Position numbers and translations under genes: made by a program. A stretch of DNA of 50,769 nt from assembly GCF_035486915.1 (NCBI RefSeq), contig NZ_DATHMR010000077.1:1-50769 (forward strand), read 5' to 3'. Source of the stretch: Dyella_B sp035486915. GTDB taxonomy: Bacteria > Pseudomonadota > Gammaproteobacteria > Xanthomonadales > Rhodanobacteraceae. Below the pieces are notes generated by a model. That model made no database searches and was not told where the DNA came from. It saw only the letters and a program-made list of their open reading frames with translations. Shown in pieces: positions 7,682 through 16,510 of the stretch. The first letter of the stretch is position 1; each line of letters starts with the position of its first letter.

Positions 7682-10612
7682 TCAGAATTTAAGCTTCACA
7701 CCGACATTCCAGAAGCGGCCCACGATGCCTGCGAAGGCATACGTCGGGTTGTAGTTGATGGCTGCATAGTTGGCGGGATCGAAAGGCGGCTTGCGATCGA
7801 ACACATTCATGATCGACGCGGTGACGCTGATGTGCTGGTTGATGGCGTAGCTACCCACCAGGTCGAAATCCGTGAACGAGCCTGTGCGGCAGTTGGATGG
7901 GAAGAACTGGCCCTCCGTGTTCAGGGCTTCGCATGAACCAGGATAGAAGCCGAGATCCTCACCAATTTCGGACATGCCGCTTGTGTAGTAGAAGGTGCCG
8001 GTGACTGTCGCCGGGCCGTATTCGATCGTGTTCGACCACGATCCTTTGGTACGCGGCGTGCCGGCGCCCGATGACAGGTTGTACGGGCCCTGCGTGCCGA
8101 CGTAAGTCTCCTTCGAGCCGTTCGGTTCAACGAGGTACCACTCAAAAATCTGCGTGCCCTGCAGTTCGCTGGTGTAATGAAAGCCGCCACCGAAGTCGAA
8201 ATGCACTTGCAGGTCCAGATCGACGCCGGTGGTCTTGAGGTAATTGGCGTTGGTGTATTCGCCAATCAACTCGATTGCGCGCGGCAATGCATTGGGCGCT
8301 GCCGGATCGGGAACGTCTCGAACGGCAGTGATACCCGGAATGCTGATCACACCATTGTTCGCGTAGTACTCGGCGATCGCGTCATTGAAGTCCGGCGTGA
8401 CGATGACGTTGCTCTTGACGATGTTGTAGTAGTCCAGCGATGCGTTAAGCCAGCTAGTGGGTTGAACGACAACACCGAACGTAAAGTTTCTTGCTTTCTC
8501 GGGCTTGATGTTGTGATTCGCCAGGCTGTATTCGGCGAGCGAATACGGCGTGGTGGCATACGTGCTGAAGTTGTGGTCCGCCTGGTAGTTGAGCGGCGCG
8601 ACGTATTCTGGGATGAAACCCTCTGCGGAGCTTGAACCGTTTTCGGAAAAGCTCGGGGCGCGAAAGCCCTTAGAGTACGTACCGCGAATAGCAACCCAAT
8701 CCAGCGGTTTCCATTTGAAGCCAATCTTCGGCGAGAAGTTATTGCCGAAATCGGAGTAGTGGTCGAAACGGCCCGACGCATCGACTTCCAGCGAATCGAG
8801 CAACGGCATGTCGAACTCGGCGTAGACACCTGCGACATCACGCGAGCCTTTGGTCTGCGCTATGCCGAGTCCTTGATAGACGTCATCTGGGTTGAGCGCG
8901 GGATCGTTCTGCGCTTCGTGCCGCACCTGTGTACCAATCGCCAGTCCCATGGGGCCGCCTGGCAAATCCCAAAGCTCGCGGTTGCCAGTCAAATCCAGCA
9001 CATCCATGTCGGAGGTCGAGGTCTTGGTAATGGCCGGCGCTAATGTGTTGAGTTCGGAAGAACTGTTGGCACCCGGGTTGATGAAATTGTATGAACCACT
9101 GGTGATGGCATTCAATAAAGCCGGATAGCTGAGAAAACCGAAGTTATCGACGTTCAACCAAACATGATTCAATGCAACGGATGCATCGAAGTTCCAATCG
9201 CCCGCTGTACCGGAGACATCGCCTACAACCCGTAGATTGTGATTGTCGTAGTTGGCACCGGTGCCGCCCAACTGGCCAAAAGCATAGTTGAGTAGTGCGT
9301 ATTCGCCGGCAGCTGCGTAAGGATCGTTGGGATTCAGTTGTCCGGCATTCGGGCCCGTGGTTAGCACCGGCGGAAGCGCGATACCGTTGGTATTGTTCGG
9401 GACCAGTGTCTGAATCTGCGCGGGAGGCGCGATGATTGTGTACGTCTTCTGCTCCATGTAACTGGCGGAGAGATAGGCCTTGGTCGTGTCATTGATCTTG
9501 ACGGTGATACGGCCGTACAAACCACCGTTCTGCGTCTTCGGTTGAACCTGGTTGTATTGATTGATGAAGTCCTGTTCGCAATACGAGCCAGTTGAGTTGG
9601 TCGTATTGAACGAGCCCGCGCCACACGGACGCAACGGGGAGTAGAGCGAACCGGGGATCTGCGTGACACCGCCGACGAAGCCCTGTGCAGGATTGGTCAG
9701 CGTGCCTGGCGCGACGGACCCGTACACGGAGCCTGGGAAATTACTGGTATTGGTGCCCTGACCGCCATTGAGGTTGAAGCCGCCAATGGAACTCAGATTG
9801 GCCGTGTTGAACGGAAAGCTGCGCTCTCTGTTGTAGATGACGTTGTCGCTTTCATACTGCGCACTGAAGTAGGCGTTGTAGTGATCCGTATTGAGATCGC
9901 CGCCACCTGCCAGGAATGTCGCTTTCTTGGTGAAGCCACCGCCGTGCTGTGAGTTGCCCACGTCGATAGTGCCTTCTACGCCCTGGTAACCGGGCTTCAT
10001 GATGATATTCACTACGCCTGCAATGGCATCGGCACCGTAGATTGAAGAAGCACCGTCCTTCAGCACTTCGATGCGTTCCACCGAGGCCAGCGGAATCGTG
10101 TTCAAGTCCACGAACGAACGTTCGCCGTCGTCTGCCAACGGATAGCTGGCGAGGCGTTTGCCATCGACCAACACCAGCGTCGAATTCACCGTCAAGCCAC
10201 GCAACGCGACACCGGACGAACCTGCCGCAAACGCGCCGGTGAAGGACGTTGGCAAGCTGCCGCTGTTATCGGCGGAGATGGAGCGGACCACGTCGGAAAC
10301 CGTGGTGAAGCCGCTGCGTGCAATCTGCTGGGCGGTGATCACCGTTACGGGCGATGGCGTTTCGGTGTCCACGCGCGGGAGCGCCGAACCCGTTACGGTG
10401 ATGGTCTGCAACTGCTGCGCATTTTGCGAGGATGGCGGTGCCGGCGTCGGTGTTTGGCTTTGTTGCGCAGGTGGCGAGGCTCCTGTCGTGCTCTGGGCGA
10501 TTGTCACCATGCTGCTTGCGGCCAGCGCGAGGCCGATGAGCGTCGATACCGGTGTGCGTACAAGGTGGCGTGTGCAATGGCGGATGTATCCGCTGTGGAT
10601 GTGCGATGTCAT
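7682..10612 (-). CDS. TonB-dependent outer-membrane receptor (glycan locus, receptor 1)
   Basis: A 976-residue outer-membrane transporter. It has a signal peptide (about residues 20-40), a Pro/Gln/Ser-rich linker, then a TonB-box-like LQTITVTGS. The plug domain follows (SPVTVITAQQIARSGFTTVSDVV; DGASSIYGADAIAGVVNII, the conserved plug end). A beta-barrel occupies the rest and ends in Phe (GVKLKF), as expected for BAM targeting. I chose the ATG at 10612 because GAGGA lies 8 nt upstream; the longer frames start at TTG or at 10627 without one. It is the last gene of operon A but is preceded by a terminator-like leader, so it may be separately controlled. Likely cargo is a fucose/GlcNAc oligosaccharide, by context only. 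Confidence 0.9.
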   Translation of the reverse strand: MTSHIHSGYIRHCTRHLVRTPVSTLIGLALAASSMVTIAQSTTGASPPAQQSQTPTPAPPSSQNAQQLQTITVTGSALPRVDTETPSPVTVITAQQIARSGFTTVSDVVRSISADNSGSLPTSFTGAFAAGSSGVALRGLTVNSTLVLVDGKRLASYPLADDGERSFVDLNTIPLASVERIEVLKDGASSIYGADAIAGVVNIIMKPGYQGVEGTIDVGNSQHGGGFTKKATFLAGGGDLNTDHYNAYFSAQYESDNVIYNRERSFPFNTANLSSIGGFNLNGGQGTNTSNFPGSVYGSVAPGTLTNPAQGFVGGVTQIPGSLYSPLRPCGAGSFNTTNSTGSYCEQDFINQYNQVQPKTQNGGLYGRITVKINDTTKAYLSASYMEQKTYTIIAPPAQIQTLVPNNTNGIALPPVLTTGPNAGQLNPNDPYAAAGEYALLNYAFGQLGGTGANYDNHNLRVVGDVSGTAGDWNFDASVALNHVWLNVDNFGFLSYPALLNAITSGSYNFINPGANSSSELNTLAPAITKTSTSDMDVLDLTGNRELWDLPGGPMGLAIGTQVRHEAQNDPALNPDDVYQGLGIAQTKGSRDVAGVYAEFDMPLLDSLEVDASGRFDHYSDFGNNFSPKIGFKWKPLDWVAIRGTYSKGFRAPSFSENGSSSAEGFIPEYVAPLNYQADHNFSTYATTPYSLAEYSLANHNIKPEKARNFTFGVVVQPTSWLNASLDYYNIVKSNVIVTPDFNDAIAEYYANNGVISIPGITAVRDVPDPAAPNALPRAIELIGEYTNANYLKTTGVDLDLQVHFDFGGGFHYTSELQGTQIFEWYLVEPNGSKETYVGTQGPYNLSSGAGTPRTKGSWSNTIEYGPATVTGTFYYTSGMSEIGEDLGFYPGSCEALNTEGQFFPSNCRTGSFTDFDLVGSYAINQHISVTASIMNVFDRKPPFDPANYAAINYNPTYAFAGIVGRFWNVGVKLKF

Positions 10613-10651
10613 CGTGGCCGTCCTCATTTTGGGGGCAACAACAAGCCGCAA

Positions 10652-10669
10652 CGACCTGCAAACAGGTCG
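10652..10669 (-). promoter_or_regulatory. Leader hairpin or operator upstream of receptor 1
   Basis: Perfect 7-bp inverted repeat CGACCTG-4-CAGGTCG, about 40 nt upstream of the receptor ATG and about 30 nt downstream of the terminator-like hairpin at 10701-10741. It could be a 5'-UTR stem or a repressor half-site pair. Confidence 0.4.
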
Positions 10670-10700
10670 CTTCGTCGTACGCTAGACGTTGTAGAAAAAG

Positions 10701-10741
10701 CCCCGCAGGCGACCACATGGGGGGAAAGCCAGCCTGCGGGG
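10701..10741 (-). terminator. Intrinsic terminator in the leader of TonB receptor 1
   Basis: Perfect 10-bp stem CCCCGCAGGC (10701-10710) with GCCTGCGGGG (10732-10741) and a 21-nt loop. On the minus strand it is followed directly by CTTTTTC, a proper U-tract, so it reads as an intrinsic terminator for leftward transcription. It lies 234 nt after the stop of the 7TM gene and about 90 nt before the receptor start. It either ends the upstream operon or works as an attenuator for the receptor. Confidence 0.65.
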
Positions 10742-10975
10742 TGAGGTAGCTGGCCCTTGAAACTGTCGTGGCGTTAAGGAACGTGACTACTACAACTTTC
10801 TCACGCTCCTTTTATGTATGAGGCTAGGCACCTGCGCACGCAGCATCCATAACCAATTCACGGAAAATTGTTGATGCCAATTTTTTACAGGGTGAAAACC
10901 AAGGCGACGCAACACAACGCCGAATGCAATGCGCTGAAAAAGAGTCATGACACTTTTTAGGCGGCGCAGGATGGA

Positions 10976-12337
10976 TCAATGCACGAGCAGCTCGCCATCC
11001 ACGTCCCGGTTTTTGCGCGCAAATCGCCGCAAACGTTGCGCAAGCAAGATTGCGAAAGCGATGTCGAATGCCAGGTAGGCATATTGTGTACGCGACACGC
11101 CCGTACCGAACGGGAACCAGATGCCGGGAACGTGTATCGCCGAGAGCTCCTGCGCGAACAGGCCGATGGAAATGAAAACGATGGCAGGTAGCGCATACCA
11201 CCCTTCTCTGCCCATCTTCTGCATTCCGCGAACAACGATGAAACTCAGTGCAAGCAAGAGCATCGCGCGTACGGTCGTCGCCAACCAGCCGACTAACGTT
11301 GCTGTCCACGACGGCAACACGTCGTAAAACCACGAGCAATTCAAGAACTGAGCGACAACATAAATGAGCGTAAGTATCACGATGGACTGGCGTAACCAGT
11401 AAGGCTGGTTTACCTCGAACCACGCACGCCAAGCCATCACCCATGTGCCAAGACACAATGGCACCAACATCACATAGCTGACAAATTCGAATGTGTGGAT
11501 GGATTCAAATTGCCCCCAGTAGAAAAACGCCTGATTGGCGCGATACGCAGCGACAAGTAGCAACGCCAGCGCAAACCAGCTGTACGCGGTATGGGAGCGA
11601 TCAAAGGGAAGCAAACTGAGACACATCAACGCGAGCAAAAGAAACAGGAATGCCTCCACGACTTCAACGATGTAACCCTTCACCGTCTCTAGCCATTGCA
11701 TCCGGTATTGCGCTTCGACGCCGCTGCGCTCTCCGATGGCTGGCGCGATATGGATACCACCTGCGTCATCGGCACCGATATCCCAAGGCCCCATGAAGAC
11801 TCTTATGGCGAGCACAACGGGATGTCCGCTCACGACCGTGGCGGGCAATTCAAATACACGTGGCTGGATGCTGTAGGCGATGGGTGTGCGACCGGAAAAG
11901 TCGCCGATACCGCCCAGCAGATGCCCATCGAGAAACACTTGATAAGCGCTATCGACATCCGGTGGCCCGCTCAATGCGAGTGCGCTACCGGCAGGCGCGT
12001 TCACGGTAAGCGTCAACCGGTACCAGCCATAACCAACGTAACCGCGGTAGCCCCTCGCCTGCCATCCCGCCACGTAACCGGAAAGGCCAACATCTGAATC
12101 GTGCGCACCCGGTAAGGGTGTCAGGTCGACCGTTTCCCATGAGGCGTCGTCAGCATCCGGATTCGCCCCATTCGGATCGTCGCCTGCATGGAATTTCCAC
12201 GGACCATTGAGCGCGGCGACTGAATGGCCAAGCGTAACCGATACCGGCGGTGCGGCGGCGCCTGCAATACCCGGTTGCCATGACAGCACGATGAGCGTCG
12301 CAACCATCCATCGTGCCCAAGCGGTACAACGAAGCAT
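10976..12337 (-). CDS. Periplasmic sugar-binding-like domain fused to a 7TM module, no output domain
   Basis: 453 residues from the ATG at 12337 (a TTG start at 12379 would add 14). The order is signal peptide, then a roughly 145-residue jelly-roll region (LNGPWKFHAGD ... YGWYRLTL) resembling the sugar-binding domain of GH2 enzymes and 7TMR-DISM extracellular modules. About seven to eight transmembrane helices follow (from about residue 210), ending in a short basic tail RLRRFARKNRD. 7TMR-DISM proteins normally carry a kinase, GGDEF or phosphatase domain after the last helix. Here the frame stops, and none is encoded downstream before the next gene. It follows the lipoprotein gene by under 70 nt, so it is operon A. 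A glycan receptor or sensor that lost its output is the simplest reading. Confidence 0.7.
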   Translation of the reverse strand: MLRCTAWARWMVATLIVLSWQPGIAGAAAPPVSVTLGHSVAALNGPWKFHAGDDPNGANPDADDASWETVDLTPLPGAHDSDVGLSGYVAGWQARGYRGYVGYGWYRLTLTVNAPAGSALALSGPPDVDSAYQVFLDGHLLGGIGDFSGRTPIAYSIQPRVFELPATVVSGHPVVLAIRVFMGPWDIGADDAGGIHIAPAIGERSGVEAQYRMQWLETVKGYIVEVVEAFLFLLLALMCLSLLPFDRSHTAYSWFALALLLVAAYRANQAFFYWGQFESIHTFEFVSYVMLVPLCLGTWVMAWRAWFEVNQPYWLRQSIVILTLIYVVAQFLNCSWFYDVLPSWTATLVGWLATTVRAMLLLALSFIVVRGMQKMGREGWYALPAIVFISIGLFAQELSAIHVPGIWFPFGTGVSRTQYAYLAFDIAFAILLAQRLRRFARKNRDVDGELLVH

Positions 12338-12406
12338 CGGTCGGTATCCGTGGATCGAGATGCGTTGCACTCTACTCAATTCGCAAGACCCCAGCGTGTG
12401 CCGCGT

Positions 12407-14101
12407 CTATGGGGTTGTGTCGTGATGGCGAAGAATATCGAGCACCGCGGCGATGGCCTGCGCGTTATTGGGTACTTGATGATCCGATTGCACGATCAAC
12501 GTGGATGCAGCACCGGGAATCAAGGCGCTGCTTAGTGGTACGAATCCGTCACCGGGCGGCTTTCGTCCCGGAAGTACACCCGCAATGGTGTGATAACGCA
12601 CACCGGCTACGGGGAGAAGTTGCGAGTCCACTTTGGTGACGGGTTCGTCGGGCAAGAGAGACGTGAGACTGCTTAGGTGCCCCAATCTGAAGTCCCGAAG
12701 AAGCTCGATTTGAATGGCGTTTGGGTTTTCTTTGGCCACGCGTCTAAGGCCCGCAAGCTCGGGGACTTCTTCCCAGGCCAGACTTTGCGCAATGCGCCCG
12801 TACCAATAGCCGGCAGCGGGGCTTCCATGCTGCGGCGCGGCCATGAAGATTTCTTCATCGATGCCCGGATATGGCGCGAACTCGAAAATATCCCTGAGCA
12901 ACGCGAGGTCTTGATCATTATCGTGCAGGCTTTCGAATGGCACGGTAAACGCTGCGCTCCACAGTGCCGGAACGCTTTGAGCGCATAACAGACGTGCAAT
13001 GACGCCACCCAGACTGTGGCCGATCAGCACGTCGCCTTTTCTCGCCGGAGCGGTACCGTCGGGATCGACCCTCTTCCAGGTTGTGTCGAGATACGTCTGA
13101 ACGCGATACCGTTCGATAAGCAACGGCGCGTTGGTCTGATAGACCACGTGCCATATCTGATATCGCTTGTGCAGCTGCGGATCGCCCATGATGGCATTGC
13201 TTAGGCGCGCCCAGATTCGCGGACTGCTGGCAAGCCCGTGAATCATGATGATGGGTGTCTTGGTGGGGTCGTAATCGTCAAGCAAAAACACGCCAGCACG
13301 GTGGCCCACTGCGGTGCCGCCGATCAACCCCCACCATCCCAGGCGCCGCAAGTTGGAGTGTTCAATGAGCTGTGCGTAAGGTGCGGAAAGATCGTCGGCA
13401 AGGCGATATATTTGCGTGCCGACCTGATCGTCCGGTTGTGTCACGGAATACTGGAGAACGAATACCGGCTCCTCGCCCTTGTGAGCGCCATCCGGAGCAC
13501 CTTCCAGCCAGAAGGTCGCGGGACGAAATATACCTTCCGGCGGATACAGCGCGCAGACTGGCCGATTTGTGCAGGTGGGTGCGAAGGCGACGAGCGGAAC
13601 GCCGAAACCATCATGGCGATGACGCACGCCCCCGAAGATTTCCACCGAAACCTGACCGGAAGACTCTAACCATACGTGGTCGCCAAGGCTCTCGGGGAGC
13701 CCACGAAATTCGACTCGAACGATGCGATGGCCGAGCAATGCATGCCCGGCACGCACGTCGATCACATCGCCCTGAGCCAAGGTATCGATGTACCAGCGAC
13801 TGCAGCTTGTCGCGAGCGATGCAGCGGCTTCCCGTGTGGAGGCTTGGTCGCTGGCCATCGCATCGTGTGCAAGAACGGCGCAGCGCATCCACGCGTTAGT
13901 CTGTGCGTCGATATTGTGCAAGGTTGGGGCTTGCGACGCCCACGTCATGGCGAGCTTGAGCGCTTCTTCCGTTGAAACACCGTGGCCGGGTCCCTTCACC
14001 GTTGCCGAAGGTGTGAGCGTCGTGCAGCCGTGCATCACAACGAGGGCGAACAGGCTCGCCAGACAGCGAATAATAAGCCGTATGCCCGAGCGACACGTCA
14101 T
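12407..14101 (-). CDS. Lipoprotein alpha/beta hydrolase (lipase/esterase-like)
   Basis: A 564-residue protein. The N-terminus is a lipoprotein signal with the probable lipidated Cys C26 (MHGC; the -3 Met is atypical). An N-terminal domain of about 250 residues has no family I recognise. The C-terminal alpha/beta hydrolase has the oxyanion loop MIHGLASSP (about 286-294) and nucleophile S363 in GHSLGG, resembling PGAP1-like or lipase class enzymes. Its place between GH20 and the 7TM gene in operon A suggests removal of an acyl group from the imported or surface-bound glycan, but the substrate is not shown. The ribosome site (GGGAT) is weak. Confidence 0.8.
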   Translation of the reverse strand: MTCRSGIRLIIRCLASLFALVVMHGCTTLTPSATVKGPGHGVSTEEALKLAMTWASQAPTLHNIDAQTNAWMRCAVLAHDAMASDQASTREAAASLATSCSRWYIDTLAQGDVIDVRAGHALLGHRIVRVEFRGLPESLGDHVWLESSGQVSVEIFGGVRHRHDGFGVPLVAFAPTCTNRPVCALYPPEGIFRPATFWLEGAPDGAHKGEEPVFVLQYSVTQPDDQVGTQIYRLADDLSAPYAQLIEHSNLRRLGWWGLIGGTAVGHRAGVFLLDDYDPTKTPIIMIHGLASSPRIWARLSNAIMGDPQLHKRYQIWHVVYQTNAPLLIERYRVQTYLDTTWKRVDPDGTAPARKGDVLIGHSLGGVIARLLCAQSVPALWSAAFTVPFESLHDNDQDLALLRDIFEFAPYPGIDEEIFMAAPQHGSPAAGYWYGRIAQSLAWEEVPELAGLRRVAKENPNAIQIELLRDFRLGHLSSLTSLLPDEPVTKVDSQLLPVAGVRYHTIAGVLPGRKPPGDGFVPLSSALIPGAASTLIVQSDHQVPNNAQAIAAVLDILRHHDTTP

Positions 14102-14203
14102 GCTGGTAATCCCGCGTGGTTGGGTAACCGGATCGTCGAGAAACGTGTTACCCCCGCAAGTTTGCTAGCCTTCCGTCATGACAGCAAGCACTAAACCTCG
14201 ATG

Positions 14204-16429
14204 TTAATGAACCAGAATCTCATCGACGAAAAGCCACGTATTTTTTGCACCACCCGAATAGGATGCCGGTGCCGATTGGGTTCTCTCTGCATTGACACGC
14301 ACGTAGCGGGCCGTTACAGGTTGCGGCGAGACAAAACTGATCGGTTGAACGCGCAACGGTGATGAAAAGTCCGGCGTTGGCATATCGGTGTAAAGAGGCG
14401 TCCAGTTCTTACCGTCCATGGACACAAAGAAGTACACCTCTTTGGGTAGCAGAATTCGCGAATTGGGCCGCAGTAAAAAATTGACGTCGATAGCGTGAAA
14501 CGTCGTGGCCCGCTGCAGATCGATCGTGGCGCGGAAATCGCTATCGTGCCAAGCAGCCCAACGTCCGTCGTAAAACTCGTCGCTTCCCATGATGCCGTCC
14601 ACGAGCACGTCGCCCGCTCCGTACTGTGACGCTACCGGATTGGAAAACGTAATCGGTTTACCAAAGGCGAGATTGTCTACCAGGGTGAAAGAGCTGGCCT
14701 TGTCATAAGGAACACCGTGAAGAAATGGCGTGACTTTCACGATGCCGGCTTTTTTGATCGTCAACGTATCGTCAAAAGACGGCGACTTTATCGTCGGTTC
14801 CGAACCGTCCAGCGTGTAATGATTCTGAAGATCGGGAAATCCACGCACGGCTTTGAGCTGCCAATCATTCTGTTGCGCATCAAGGCCCATGGTGTAGCTC
14901 ACGACGGGCTGGTCTTCCGGACCGTAGGCCACGTGCTGCGCACCCAACCAGCCGTATTGAGCTTGCAGTCGATGTTCAAAATCGGCGTAGGCAACGGCGT
15001 CGTGGGTTCCGCCCGTCCATAGGTTTTCAGCGAGCGCAAGGATGCGCGGGTAGATTTTCCATTCGGCATTCAGCGGATTGGCACGTTCGCTCCACAACGG
15101 CGCTTCGCCACCCAGAATTTGCGCGCGATGGCTTTGCAGGAATGCGTCTGTGTTTCCACCGGTTATGTCCGTGCTATAGACGTTTTTGATGGTCAGCTTA
15201 TCCAGCGGCGCATCGAGGTAAAACGGGCCTGCGACAATAATGCGGTTGCCATTGGCGAGCGCCTTATGCGCTTCGTCGTCGCCGCGCCAGATTTCGACGA
15301 TGGCATTTTTGTCGGCACCGCCCTCGAGAATTTCGTCCCAGCCCACCAACGTTTTGCCCTTGCTGGCGAGATAAGCCTGAATTTGCCGGATGAAATAGCT
15401 TTGCAGTCCTTCTTCGTCTTGCAGGCCCTGCTCTTTCATCAGCGCCTGACATGATGCGCAGTCTTTCCAACGATCCTTCGGCGTCTCGTCGCCGCCGATG
15501 TGTATATACGACGACGGGAAAAGATTAATGACCTCATCCAATACGTTCTGCAGGAATGTGAAGGTACTTTTGTTGCCCACGCAATCGATATCCTTGAAGA
15601 CGCCCCAGGTGATGGCGACCGTCAAGGGTTGCTTCGTGCAGGAGAGTTCCGGGTACGACGCCAATGCGGCCAGGCTGTGCCCCGGCATTTCGATTTCGGG
15701 AACGACCATGATGTTGCGCTGACGCGCGTACTGCACCACGTCGCGAACCTGTGTTTGCGTGTAAAAGCCGCCGTAGCGCGTGCCGTCCTCTTCGGTACGC
15801 CATGCACCCACGCCGGTCAGTTTGGGATAGTGCTTGATTTGCAGACGCCAGCCCTGGTCTTCCGTCAGATGCCAGTGAAATGTGTTTATCTTGTAGTAGC
15901 TCAACAGATCGAGCTGCTTCTTGATGAAGGAAACCGGATAGAAATGCCGGCCCACATCGAGCATGAAACCGCGATAGGCAAAAGCCGGAGCGTCCTCGAT
16001 CTGGACCGAGGGAATCGCGGCTGGTGAGCCGTGCTCAAGCGGCAACAGTTGACGCAGCGTTTGAACACCCCAGAACAGCCCCGTGTCGGTAGAGGCCTGA
16101 ATGATTACACCACGGGGCGTAACAGAAAGCCGGTAGGCTTCATCGCCCTTCACAGAGGGATCGATCGCCAGCGCGATACCGTGTGCATGCACACTTCCGG
16201 AAAGCTGTATGCCCGTCTGATCGCGGACTGCCTCGCGCAAAAAAGAGACGATTTCGCGCGCTCGTGCATCGCCCGGGGCGTCGATACCAGTGTTGGCATC
16301 AAGTTGATAGCTGCCCTGCCCAGCTTCTATATGTTGCGGTTCCGGGATGATCGAGATCTCGGCGGACGCACATAAGCTCGTCATCAGGACCGAGGCACCA
16401 AAGCAGTAAGCAAGCAACGACTTCGACAT
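14204..16429 (-). CDS. Exported beta-N-acetylhexosaminidase, GH20, with C-terminal carbohydrate-binding domain
   Basis: 741 residues from the ATG at 16429 (GGAG 8 nt upstream; a TTG two codons earlier is unlikely). A Sec signal peptide ends near ASA/E. The GH20 N-terminal domain (about 25-145) precedes the catalytic TIM barrel, with the start signature YRGFMLDVGRHF, FHWHLTEDQGWR, and the catalytic Asp-Glu pair in HIGGDET (about D314-E315). The C-terminal about 150 residues (VDGIMGSDEFYDGRWAAW ... ARYVRV) form an F5/8-type/CBM32-like domain. It releases non-reducing terminal GlcNAc or GalNAc in the periplasm or outer membrane. A strong hairpin separates it from the receptor gene upstream. Confidence 0.93.
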   Translation of the reverse strand: MSKSLLAYCFGASVLMTSLCASAEISIIPEPQHIEAGQGSYQLDANTGIDAPGDARAREIVSFLREAVRDQTGIQLSGSVHAHGIALAIDPSVKGDEAYRLSVTPRGVIIQASTDTGLFWGVQTLRQLLPLEHGSPAAIPSVQIEDAPAFAYRGFMLDVGRHFYPVSFIKKQLDLLSYYKINTFHWHLTEDQGWRLQIKHYPKLTGVGAWRTEEDGTRYGGFYTQTQVRDVVQYARQRNIMVVPEIEMPGHSLAALASYPELSCTKQPLTVAITWGVFKDIDCVGNKSTFTFLQNVLDEVINLFPSSYIHIGGDETPKDRWKDCASCQALMKEQGLQDEEGLQSYFIRQIQAYLASKGKTLVGWDEILEGGADKNAIVEIWRGDDEAHKALANGNRIIVAGPFYLDAPLDKLTIKNVYSTDITGGNTDAFLQSHRAQILGGEAPLWSERANPLNAEWKIYPRILALAENLWTGGTHDAVAYADFEHRLQAQYGWLGAQHVAYGPEDQPVVSYTMGLDAQQNDWQLKAVRGFPDLQNHYTLDGSEPTIKSPSFDDTLTIKKAGIVKVTPFLHGVPYDKASSFTLVDNLAFGKPITFSNPVASQYGAGDVLVDGIMGSDEFYDGRWAAWHDSDFRATIDLQRATTFHAIDVNFLLRPNSRILLPKEVYFFVSMDGKNWTPLYTDMPTPDFSSPLRVQPISFVSPQPVTARYVRVNAERTQSAPASYSGGAKNTWLFVDEILVH

Positions 16430-16467
16430 CCGCAAAACTCCATCTGTTCAAACATACCGCTCAAAGC

Positions 16468-16498
16468 AAGCGAGCCCGGCTTTTGGCCGGGCTCGCTT
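16468..16498 (-). terminator. Long hairpin between receptor 2 and GH20 (attenuator/processing site)
   Basis: Perfect 13-bp stem AAGCGAGCCCGGC (16468-16480) with GCCGGGCTCGCTT (16486-16498) and a 5-nt loop, 12 nt after the receptor stop and inside operon A. The U-tract is poor (GCTTTGAG on the minus strand), so partial termination or mRNA stabilisation of the receptor message is likelier than full termination. Confidence 0.6.
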
Positions 16499-16510
16499 GG
16501 ATTGCTTACC

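Noticed and set aside
10824..11456. Possible missing output domain of the 7TM protein in another frame
   Set aside because: The minus-strand frame that continues past the 7TM stop has no kinase, GGDEF or phosphatase pattern and is Cys/Arg-rich, so I see no frameshifted output domain.
12337..12379. TTG start at 12379 for the 7TM protein
   Set aside because: Possible, but the ATG at 12337 gives a cleaner signal peptide; kept as an alternative only.
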